NCBI GenBank assembly: GCA_030592355.1 | Contig: JAUVJE010000049.1 | Span: forward strand, 1-12,718 | Length of the DNA: 12,718 nt | Source: Clostridia bacterium | GTDB lineage: Bacteria > Bacillota > Clostridia > DUPQ01 | Direction of reading: 5' to 3' | Shown: positions 6,909 to 12,718 of the stretch, piece by piece | Layout of the letters: every line of letters starts with the position of its first letter | Numbering within the stretch: position 1 is the stretch's first letter | Translations under genes and position numbers: made by a program | The notes under the pieces: generated by a model | What the model saw: only the letters and a program-made list of their open reading frames with translations | Database searches by the model: none | What the model was told of the DNA's origin: nothing

Positions 6909-8018
6909 TTGAAAACTGATTTTGTTAGACTTCACCATGATGTGTGTTTCAATCCGGACAATAAAAAGATTATATGGCAACCAAGAATCGGATGCTGGTT
7001 CAGCGATCATATAAGCCGCGACGGGCAGCTGCCCGGCATTTACGCAGGCATGACAGGACCGGAGCTTTACAGGAGCCTTGGTTGTTCGGCGAGAATTTAC
7101 GCATACAATTCATGTTATGTGAGGACGGAGCATCCCGGGGTAAAAGTTACCGTTGAGGAATTGGACGATATCCGGGAACTGCATAAAATCACTACCCCCA
7201 TAGGCGCAATCACATGCATTATGAGGAGAAATTCCTCCAACGTGGGAAAATATTATGAGAAGTGGTTTGTAAACAGCGAAGAAGAGCTTAGAATTCTCGA
7301 ATGGGCGGACAGCCGTGCGAGATGGTCCTTTGATACGGACAAATTTGAAGAAATCAGCGAAGAATGGGCCGGTCTGGGTGCGCCATGCATGTATATGCCC
7401 CGCATAGGCATACAGCACTTGTACATCAGGAGGATGGGGTTCATTAAAACTTCGTATGCGCTTGCAGACTACCCGGCCGCTGTGAGGAAGTACTGCGATG
7501 CCCTTGAGGCCAATCAGGAGGGGTTGATCGAGGTAATCAACAATTCACCCATTGATATAATTAATTACGGCGACAACCTGCATGACGGCTATCTGAGGCC
7601 GGATATATTCGAAGAATATGTGCTTCCCGTGTATCAGCGCAGGGGAGAATTACTTCACAGGGGAGGCAGGTTCACATACAGCCACTGGGACGGCGATGTT
7701 AAGCGGATTCTTCATTATGCAAAAGAATGTAATCTTGACGGAATTGAAGCCGTAACCCCGATTCCCCAGGGCGATGTTTCATTGGCCGAAGCCAAGGCAG
7801 CTATGGGAGATATGTATATGGTGGACGGGATTGCCGCCATCCTGTTTGATGAAAGATACAGTGAAGAGGAACTTTTAAACCAAGCACGTGAAGTAATAGA
7901 ATTATTCGCGCCGAACCTTATTCTGGGTATCTCCGATGAAATTTCATCCACCGGAGATATAGAAAGAGTTCGCCTGGTCGGCAAACTAGTAGACGAATAC
8001 AACTCCCAATTCGACTGA
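6909..8018 (+). CDS. Uroporphyrinogen-decarboxylase-like (URO-D/MtaA superfamily) protein
   Basis: This 369-residue, probably soluble protein has the TIM-barrel URO-D superfamily pattern: RIGCWFSDH near the N-terminus, YGDNLHDGYLRPDIFEEYV (220-238), the core FTYSHWDGDVKRIL (255-268), and GIEAVTPIPQGDVSL (278-291) followed by MYMVDGIAAILF. Members either decarboxylate uroporphyrinogen or transfer methyl groups to or from corrinoid proteins (MtaA, MtbA, CmuA). The methyltransferase zinc motif His-x-Cys is not seen: the matching site reads His259-Trp-Asp261. A classical coenzyme M-type thiol methyltransferase is therefore unlikely, and no heme genes lie nearby, so a true HemE is also doubtful. 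The start is TTG at 6909, six bases after GGAGG (6898-6902). It appears to be monocistronic. The exact substrate is unknown. Confidence 0.88.
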   Translation: MKTDFVRLHHDVCFNPDNKKIIWQPRIGCWFSDHISRDGQLPGIYAGMTGPELYRSLGCSARIYAYNSCYVRTEHPGVKVTVEELDDIRELHKITTPIGAITCIMRRNSSNVGKYYEKWFVNSEEELRILEWADSRARWSFDTDKFEEISEEWAGLGAPCMYMPRIGIQHLYIRRMGFIKTSYALADYPAAVRKYCDALEANQEGLIEVINNSPIDIINYGDNLHDGYLRPDIFEEYVLPVYQRRGELLHRGGRFTYSHWDGDVKRILHYAKECNLDGIEAVTPIPQGDVSLAEAKAAMGDMYMVDGIAAILFDERYSEEELLNQAREVIELFAPNLILGISDEISSTGDIERVRLVGKLVDEYNSQFD

Positions 8019-8038
8019 CGGATTAATTTTCCATCATC

Positions 8039-8113
8039 ATCTGACAATATTAATTATAACCACCGAGTATGGATTTCACCCAATCGGTAGTTATCTTAAA
8101 TTTATTGTCAGAT
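8039..8113. repeat. Long imperfect inverted repeat downstream of the URO-D-like gene
   Basis: The outer arms ATCTGACAATA (8039-8049) and TATTGTCAGAT (8103-8113) are exact complements. The inner arms ATAACCACCGA (8056-8066) and TCGGTAGTTAT (8084-8094) pair with one mismatch, around a 17-base loop; an AT-rich unpaired part lies between outer and inner arms. It begins 21 bases after the URO-D stop. There is no T run after it, so it is not a canonical intrinsic terminator. The rest of the 8019-8294 gap holds the palindrome and tandem repeat listed separately and no gene I can support. Confidence 0.7.
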
Positions 8114-8209
8114 TTGCTGCGTTTAATGCGGATTTTATCTCATTTGTGTATACTCCATACACGACATTCGATAAAATCCTTTCAAGCCTTGCCTGATGAA
8201 AAATTATTA

Positions 8210-8225
8210 CCGTCAGGCCTGACGG
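8210..8225 (-). terminator. Perfect 16-base palindrome, possible terminator of the P-type ATPase gene
   Basis: CCGTCAGGCCTGACGG is a perfect palindrome able to form a 6-base stem with a 4-base loop. Read on the minus strand it is followed by TAATAATTTTT, a loose T tract, about 70 bases after the ATPase stop. That layout suits an intrinsic terminator for the ATPase transcript. A dimeric protein-binding site is the alternative. Confidence 0.45.
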
Positions 8226-8247
8226 GTTAATTCTCTTAACCATCATA

Positions 8248-8283
8248 CAAATCAAATCATCCCAGCAAATCAAATCATCCCAG
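8248..8283. repeat. Exact tandem duplication, 18 bases x 2
   Basis: CAAATCAAATCATCCCAG occurs twice head to tail (8248-8265 and 8266-8283) with no mismatch, ending 11 bases before the ATPase stop codon. The right end also makes the palindrome ATCCCAGGGAT (8277-8287). Perfect identity suggests a recent replication-slippage event. Confidence 0.9.
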
Positions 8284-8294
8284 GGATAGTTTGA

Positions 8295-10934
8295 TTATTC
8301 GTCCTTATAACCGGTAAGTTTTACAATGAGTTTAGCTATTTCGACAAGCGGGATTATCATAAAAGCAGCTCCGATGGCTAAAAGCCATTGTATTCCTGTA
8401 AGCGGGACGGTTTTAAAGACAGAATTCAGTGCGGGTAATAAAACAACGCTAATCTGCATCAGGCCTGCAAATGCCAATGATATAAAAAGCAGTCCGTTGG
8501 AGAAAAAGCCCTTTCTGAAAATCGTAGACGTGGCGGACCGAACATTCAGAACATGGAAAAGCTGTATTAATCCAAGAACTAAAAATGCCATGGTCACCGC
8601 TATATCTTTACCATAAAGGGACAATGCAAACATATAGAGTAGCAGCGTAATGGCCGCCTGAAAGACCCCCTGATAAACAATATTGACTCCGATAATACCG
8701 GAAAACAGACTTTTTGAAGCATTCCGGGGTTTTCTATTCATTATGCCTGGTTCTGCGTTTTCAAGACCGAGCGCCAAAGCGGGGAAAGAATCCGTAACCA
8801 GATTTATCCATAATATATGTATCGGAAACAAGAAATTCCAATTGAACAGGGTTGCGGTAAAAACAGCCAGCACTTCAGCAGTATTTGCCGACAGAAGGAA
8901 CTGGATTGCTTTTCGGATATTATCATATGTTCTCCGGCCTTCTTCAACAGCTACTATGATAGTGGCAAAATTGTCATCTGCAAGCACCATATCCGCAACA
9001 CTCTTTGATACGTCAGTGCCGGTTATACCCATTCCAATCCCTATGTCTGCGGCCTTTAAGGCAGGCGCGTCATTGACGCCGTCGCCTGTCATGGCTACAA
9101 TTTTGCCCCTGCTTTTCCATGCTTTTACAATTCTGACTTTATGTTCCGGGGATACACGCGCAAAAACAGAATATTTTCCTATTGTTCTGGCCAATTGTTT
9201 TTCACTGATTTTATCCAGTTCGCGGCCGGTTATAACCCCGGTTTCGTTCTTGACCATTCCCAGCTGTTTAGCGATGGCATATGCTGTATTTCGGTGGTCG
9301 CCGGTTATCATTACCGCCCGCATGCCGGCTCGCTTACACACCCGTATTGCTTCTTTGGCTTCTTGTCTCGGAGGATCTATCATACCGGTTAAGCCGACAA
9401 AAATAAGGTTGTTTTCCAGTGTGTCGCTATCAGCACCGGGGTCAAGAATCTCAATGTCGTCATATGCATACGCCAGAACTCTCAGTGCTTTTTCAGTCAT
9501 GGAGGCATTGGCTTTTTCCGCGGTCTGAATATCATTATCTGTAATTGCCCTGACTTTGCCGTCTGTCAGTATTTTACTGCACTTTTCGATGAGTATATCA
9601 GGAGCGCCCTTAACCATAACCTTTAAGCCAGGGTCAAAACGGTTTATGGTAGTCATGAGTTTTCTATCAGAATCGAAAGGCAGTTCATATTCCCGGTGGT
9701 GCATGCGTTCCATGGTGTTTTTATTGAATCCGCTGTTAAAAGCATATTGTATAAGCGCGGTCTCGGTAGGATCGCCAATAGTTTTTATGCCCTCGTTTCC
9801 AAGGGTCAGCCTTGCATCATTGCAAAGCACCATGACGTTCATAAGCATCTCGGTGTTATATGAATTTGCTTTTGCCGGATTATTCCTCACTTTGCTGCCG
9901 GGTATGTAAATTCTTTCGACATTCATTTTGTTAAGAGTTAAGGTGCCGGTCTTGTCCGAGCATATTATCTGAGTGCTTCCAAGAGTCTCTACCGCAGGAA
10001 GTTTCCTGATGATAGCTTTGCGTCCGGACATTTTGCGAACGCCTATTGCAAGCACCACGGTGACAATGGCAAGCATGCCTTCGGGGATTGCGGCAACAGC
10101 CAGACTTACGGATGTCATGAACATGTCAAAAGGATTCCGCCCTTGTATCATACCGGTAATAAAAATTACAATTGCCGCACATAAAACAGCAATGCTAAGG
10201 ATTTTACCCGTTGCATTGAGCCTCAATTTCAGTGGAGTTTCGGTTCCGATATCGCCATCGGATATATATTCGGCGATTTTACCTACTTCAGTATCCATTC
10301 CGGCGGAAACAACGAGTCCGCTGCCCCGCCCATAGGTAATTATGCTTGAAGAGTACGCCATATTTTTTCGGTCGCCGAGGGGCAGGTCCGAATCGTCGAG
10401 AGCTTCTATATATTTTTCTACCGCTGTACTTTCGCCGGTAAGGGTAGATTCCTGTATTTTAAGGCTGGCGCTTTGTATTAGTCTGAGATCCGCCGGTACA
10501 TAATCGCCGGCTTCAAGTTCAACTAAATCGCCGGGAACGATATCCTCGCGCTTTATGCTTTTGATTTCTCCATCGCGGATTACCCTGGCATAGGGACGCG
10601 ACATCTTTTTAAGGGCTTCAAGGGCATGCTCCGCCTTGCTTTCCTGAACAACGCCGATTACAGCGTTGATGATTACGATTGAGAGTATGATTATTGCATC
10701 AGTCAGCTCTCCCAATGCACCGGATATTATTGCAGCGGCAAGCAGCACAAGGACCATTACATCTTTAAACTGAGTAATAAAGCGCATGAAAAGCGACGGA
10801 CCTTTTACTTCTTTAAGTGCATTTTTACCATGTTCTTGCAGCCGAAGCTCCGCTTCCTGGGATGAAAGGCCGTTCTCGCCGGTTTCCAGCATATTATATA
10901 TTTCTTCAACTTCAGCAGTGTGCCAATGTTTCAT
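8295..10934 (-). CDS. P-type Ca2+-transporting ATPase (P2 type, PacL/SERCA/PMCA-like)
   Basis: This 879-residue membrane pump exports Ca2+ (possibly Mn2+). The motifs are complete: TGES (166-169), PEGM (284-287), phosphorylation site Asp327 in SDKTGT, KGAPD (442-446), DPPR (520-523), TGD (544-546) and TGDGVND (616-622). Cation ligands matching SERCA are Glu285 (M4), Asn684 and Glu687 (M5), and Asn711, Thr714 and Asp715 (M6). The M8 glutamate of SERCA site I is replaced by Gln791, as in PMCA, so a single ion site may operate. About ten membrane helices fit the length. The start is the ATG at 10934, with GGAGG five bases upstream and MKHWHTAEVEEI as a normal cation-ATPase N-terminus; the frame is open to 11012, but that extension merely reads through a repeat. 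It appears to be a single-gene transcript. Confidence 0.95.
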   Translation of the reverse strand: MKHWHTAEVEEIYNMLETGENGLSSQEAELRLQEHGKNALKEVKGPSLFMRFITQFKDVMVLVLLAAAIISGALGELTDAIIILSIVIINAVIGVVQESKAEHALEALKKMSRPYARVIRDGEIKSIKREDIVPGDLVELEAGDYVPADLRLIQSASLKIQESTLTGESTAVEKYIEALDDSDLPLGDRKNMAYSSSIITYGRGSGLVVSAGMDTEVGKIAEYISDGDIGTETPLKLRLNATGKILSIAVLCAAIVIFITGMIQGRNPFDMFMTSVSLAVAAIPEGMLAIVTVVLAIGVRKMSGRKAIIRKLPAVETLGSTQIICSDKTGTLTLNKMNVERIYIPGSKVRNNPAKANSYNTEMLMNVMVLCNDARLTLGNEGIKTIGDPTETALIQYAFNSGFNKNTMERMHHREYELPFDSDRKLMTTINRFDPGLKVMVKGAPDILIEKCSKILTDGKVRAITDNDIQTAEKANASMTEKALRVLAYAYDDIEILDPGADSDTLENNLIFVGLTGMIDPPRQEAKEAIRVCKRAGMRAVMITGDHRNTAYAIAKQLGMVKNETGVITGRELDKISEKQLARTIGKYSVFARVSPEHKVRIVKAWKSRGKIVAMTGDGVNDAPALKAADIGIGMGITGTDVSKSVADMVLADDNFATIIVAVEEGRRTYDNIRKAIQFLLSANTAEVLAVFTATLFNWNFLFPIHILWINLVTDSFPALALGLENAEPGIMNRKPRNASKSLFSGIIGVNIVYQGVFQAAITLLLYMFALSLYGKDIAVTMAFLVLGLIQLFHVLNVRSATSTIFRKGFFSNGLLFISLAFAGLMQISVVLLPALNSVFKTVPLTGIQWLLAIGAAFMIIPLVEIAKLIVKLTGYKDE

Positions 10935-10950
10935 AATATCCTCCGGGTAA

Positions 10951-10979
10951 ATGGTATCAAAAACCACACAATACGTCAA
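10951..10979 (-). promoter_or_regulatory. Candidate promoter of the P-type ATPase gene
   Basis: On the minus strand, TTGACG (10974-10979; five of six consensus bases) and TACCAT (10951-10956; four of six) are separated by 17 bases. The -35 lies inside one copy of a 15-base direct repeat, CACAATACGTCAAAA on the plus strand (10967-10981 and 11010-11024). The second copy has no matching -10. The repeated sequence could thus be a duplicated promoter element or an operator. Confidence 0.5.
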
Positions 10980-11087
10980 AAATGGAAAATCAGCCCTCCG
11001 CTGATTTTCCACAATACGTCAAAACAGAAATTAGTCCCTGGGACCTATGGATGACAAATCAGCCCTCCGCTGATTTTCCATTTTTGA
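10976..11087. repeat. MITE-like or bidirectional-terminator element with 19-base terminal inverted repeats
   Basis: The left end TCAAAAATGGAAAATCAGC (10976-10994) and right end GCTGATTTTCCATTTTTGA (11069-11087) are perfect complements. Each end also folds by itself: hairpin 1 at 10984-11010 (11-base arms, loop CCTCC) and hairpin 2 at 11056-11076 (8-base arms, same loop). The two hairpins are direct repeats, identical over 25 bases (10987-11011 and 11056-11080). Between them is GTCCCTGGGAC (11034-11044). On the minus strand hairpin 1 is followed by ATTTTTG, and on the plus strand hairpin 2 is followed by TTTTTG, so each can look like an intrinsic terminator. No clear target-site duplication is seen. 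It fills the 178-base gap between the phosphatase and the ATPase genes. Confidence 0.75.
10977..11010 (-). terminator. Candidate intrinsic terminator of the HAD phosphatase gene
   Basis: Read on the minus strand, the 11-base stem (11010-11000 with 10994-10984) is followed by ATTTTTG (T run at 10978-10982). It lies about 100 bases after the phosphatase stop and directly upstream of the ATPase promoter. The stem is rather AT-rich, so its strength is uncertain. Confidence 0.5.
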
Positions 11088-11112
11088 TATAAACACGCTA
11101 GGAATGAATGTG

Positions 11113-11733
11113 TCATAGGAATTTTATGAGGTCGGGAAGGGAGTCGATGTAAATATCGGGCTTTGTGGGAATCGGAATTTGGTGGGAATTGAAATAGCAG
11201 CTTTTAACCCCCGCATTATGTGCCGCCAGCACGTCTATCTCCCGATCGCCCGCCATGAGGGTTTCGCCTTTTTCAAGGGAATACTTTTCTACGAAATAGT
11301 TGATGCAGTCAGGGGAAGGTTTTCGCCCGAATCCGTCGTCGCGGGTTATAACTTCTTTAAAATATTTCATATAATCAAATTCTTCAAGAAAACCATATGT
11401 AGAACTGCCGCGGTTGGTATATATGAAATTGAATCCGCCATTTTGAATCACATGCTCAAGAAGCTTCTGAGCACCGTCAAAAGGAACTGCCTTGGAAACA
11501 TCCATGGCTTCCTCGGTTTCCACGAACTTTTTTCTGAAAACTTCGCGGTCGAGGGAGTGTTTTTTAGAAAAATAATCATAGGTTTCAGACAGGGATTCGT
11601 GCAAAAGCCGCAGGATTTCATTCCAATCTTCCTCTATATCCCAGTAACGCAGGGTTTCCAGAAAAACACCCGCTATGGCAGGATATGTGTCAAACAAAGT
11701 ACCGTCGAAATCCCATATCACGTTATTAATCAT
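11113..11733 (-). CDS. HAD-superfamily hydrolase, phosphoglycolate-phosphatase-like (subfamily IA)
   Basis: This 206-residue cytosolic phosphatase has all four HAD motifs: motif I DFDGTLFDT with nucleophile Asp8 and acid/base Asp10; motif II Thr106 in IYTNRG; motif III Lys138 in GRKPSPD; and motif IV GDREIDVLAAHNAG with Asp163 and Asp167. The helical cap inserted between motifs I and II (about 15-85) places it in subfamily IA with Gph- and PpaX-like enzymes. The physiological substrate, probably a small phosphorylated metabolite, cannot be told. The ATG at 11733 gives a normal HAD N-terminus (MINNVIWDFDG), but no clear ribosome site precedes it; the upstream bases are GCGGGTTTTT. It is divergent from the hydratase gene and separated from the ATPase gene by a repeat-rich stretch, so it is probably transcribed alone. 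Confidence 0.93.
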   Translation of the reverse strand: MINNVIWDFDGTLFDTYPAIAGVFLETLRYWDIEEDWNEILRLLHESLSETYDYFSKKHSLDREVFRKKFVETEEAMDVSKAVPFDGAQKLLEHVIQNGGFNFIYTNRGSSTYGFLEEFDYMKYFKEVITRDDGFGRKPSPDCINYFVEKYSLEKGETLMAGDREIDVLAAHNAGVKSCYFNSHQIPIPTKPDIYIDSLPDLIKFL

Positions 11734-11801
11734 AAAAACCCGCTTTATTTTTCTATTAACTGAATATATACTATACTAAACATAAAGGAAGAGGTAGTGT
11801 T
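11734..11801. promoter_or_regulatory. Divergent intergenic region between HAD phosphatase and hydratase
   Basis: The 68-base gap must carry promoters for both genes. It has an AT-rich core, TATATACTATACTAAA (11765-11780), with TATACT-like -10 candidates on the plus strand and TATATT-like ones on the minus strand. No clear -35 can be assigned to either. The plus-strand ribosome site (GGAAGAGG, 11787-11794) lies at its right end. Confidence 0.4.
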
Positions 11802-12718
11802 TTGGTTAAATTGCATGATGAAAAAGTATATTTATTAGATGGGGACAGGGTTGTGTCGGCAGGCGATAAAGACAGTATCTGCTGTGTGCTTGAACCCGGC
11901 AGGGACAACTCAGAAAATACCATGGCCCATTCAATATTATCGGCTCACAACACCGGCGGCGACATTAAAAATCTGGCCGTTAAATTCGATGCAATGGCAT
12001 CCCACGACATTACTTACGTTGGAATAGTGCAGACCGCAAAAGCAAGCGGACTTTTAGAATTCCCCCTTCCTTATGCGCTGACCAACTGCCACAACAGCCT
12101 CTGCGCCGTCGGCGGAACGATAAATGAAGACGACCATCTTTTCGGTCTGTCTGCTGCAAAGAAATACGGAGGCATCTATGTTCCGGCCCATCTTGCTGTA
12201 ATACACCAGTATATGCGCGAAATGATGACAGGATGCGGAAAAATGATACTCGGTTCCGACAGCCACACCCGTTACGGGGCGCTTGGAACAATGGCAATGG
12301 GAGAGGGCGGTCCCGAACTTGTAAAACAGCTGCTTGGAAAAACATATGATATTGAATATCCCGGAATCTGCCTGGTATATCTTAAAGGCGAACCTAAAAA
12401 AGGCGTAGGCCCCCATGACGTGGCACTGGCTTTAATCGGAAGAGTTTTTAAGAGCGGTTTTGTAAAAAATATGGTCCTTGAGTTCGCCGGTCCGGGAATT
12501 GCCGGATTATCCATGGATTTCAGAAACGGCATTGACGTCATGACCACTGAAACCGCATGCCTGAGCTCCATTTGGCAGACCGATGAAAAAGTCAGGGAAT
12601 ACTATAGAATCCACGGCAGGGAAAGCGACTACAAAGAGCTGAAACCGGGCCGGGTTGCCATGTACGATAAAATGGTGGAAATCGACCTTTCGGACATTGA
12701 ACCCATGATGGCCCTTCC
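11802..12718 (+). CDS. Aconitase-family hydratase, N-terminal part (cut by window end)
   Basis: The first 305 residues of a large aconitase/isopropylmalate-isomerase superfamily protein are present. Recognisable are NCHNSLCAVGGTINEDDHLF (95-114), the substrate-binding GSDSHTRYGALGTMAMGEGG (151-170), which matches the aconitase GTDSHT signature, and TTETACLSSIWQTDEKVREY (248-267), the counterpart of the aconitase segment just before the first cluster cysteine. The three [4Fe-4S] cysteines would lie beyond the window. The divergence from AcnA and LeuC suggests the less studied clostridial hydratase / YbhJ-like branch, whose substrate I cannot name. The start is TTG at 11802 with GAGG seven bases upstream; the nearby ATGs (11815, 11818) are out of frame. 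The frame is open without a stop to the window end. Confidence 0.88.
   Translation, partial: MVKLHDEKVYLLDGDRVVSAGDKDSICCVLEPGRDNSENTMAHSILSAHNTGGDIKNLAVKFDAMASHDITYVGIVQTAKASGLLEFPLPYALTNCHNSLCAVGGTINEDDHLFGLSAAKKYGGIYVPAHLAVIHQYMREMMTGCGKMILGSDSHTRYGALGTMAMGEGGPELVKQLLGKTYDIEYPGICLVYLKGEPKKGVGPHDVALALIGRVFKSGFVKNMVLEFAGPGIAGLSMDFRNGIDVMTTETACLSSIWQTDEKVREYYRIHGRESDYKELKPGRVAMYDKMVEIDLSDIEPMMAL

Noticed and set aside
8091..8273. 60-codon open frame on the minus strand after the ATPase gene
   Set aside because: It has no good ribosome site, covers the tandem repeat and both inverted structures, and its peptide is not one I recognise. A different frame continues plausibly to a stop near 8050, so a decayed gene fragment is possible but cannot be supported.
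8019..8294. CRISPR array
   Set aside because: Only one 18-base unit is duplicated, directly head to tail with no spacer, so it is not CRISPR-like.
10935..11012. Longer N-terminus for the P-type ATPase
   Set aside because: The 26 extra codons come from reading through the hairpin repeat and lack a ribosome site; the ATG at 10934 has GGAGG and a normal family N-terminus.
10935..11112. yybP-ykoY manganese riboswitch upstream of the cation ATPase
   Set aside because: This riboswitch often precedes such pumps, but the conserved GGGGAGUA-type core is absent; the region is explained by inverted and direct repeats.

Overview
The window looks like a chromosomal segment from a low-to-moderate GC Gram-positive anaerobe, most likely a member of the Clostridia. 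The evidence is strong GGAGG-type ribosome binding sites, frequent GTG and TTG starts, a Bacillus/Clostridium-type LexA box, and an efflux system with no outer-membrane partner. The two outermost genes run off the ends. No rRNA, tRNA, CRISPR array, prophage or insertion-sequence transposase was seen.

Left part (1-6403): an efflux module with its own control genes. On the minus strand, a periplasmic-adaptor-type membrane fusion protein (GTG start), an ABC ATPase and a MacB/FtsX-type permease (cut by the window start) form a tight operon with gaps of 2 and -1 bases. Divergently on the plus strand lie an OmpR-family response regulator, a sensor histidine kinase that overlaps it by one base, and a CPBP-family intramembrane protease. 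The 169-base divergent region carries a direct repeat with 11-base period beside a promoter that lacks a good -35 on the efflux side. This suggests that the regulator activates the efflux operon. The adaptor is unusual because its lipoyl/coiled-coil hairpin module is duplicated.

Middle part (6404-8294): an 87-residue minus-strand protein of unknown function is driven by a near-consensus promoter whose 17-base spacer is filled by a perfect LexA (SOS) box. Divergent from it, behind a cluster of repeats and an extended -10 promoter, is a lone uroporphyrinogen-decarboxylase-like protein (TTG start). The 276-base gap after it holds a long imperfect inverted repeat, a perfect 16-base palindrome and an exact 18-base tandem duplication, but no convincing gene.

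Right part (8295-12718): a Ca2+-type P-type ATPase and a HAD-family phosphatase lie on the minus strand, separated by a 178-base stretch packed with inverted and direct repeats that looks like a small MITE-like or terminator element. Divergent from the phosphatase is the N-terminal part of an aconitase-family hydratase (TTG start), cut by the window end.

The best candidates for something new are the SOS-controlled small protein, the double-hairpin adaptor with its dedicated two-component system and CPBP protease, and the intergenic repeat families.
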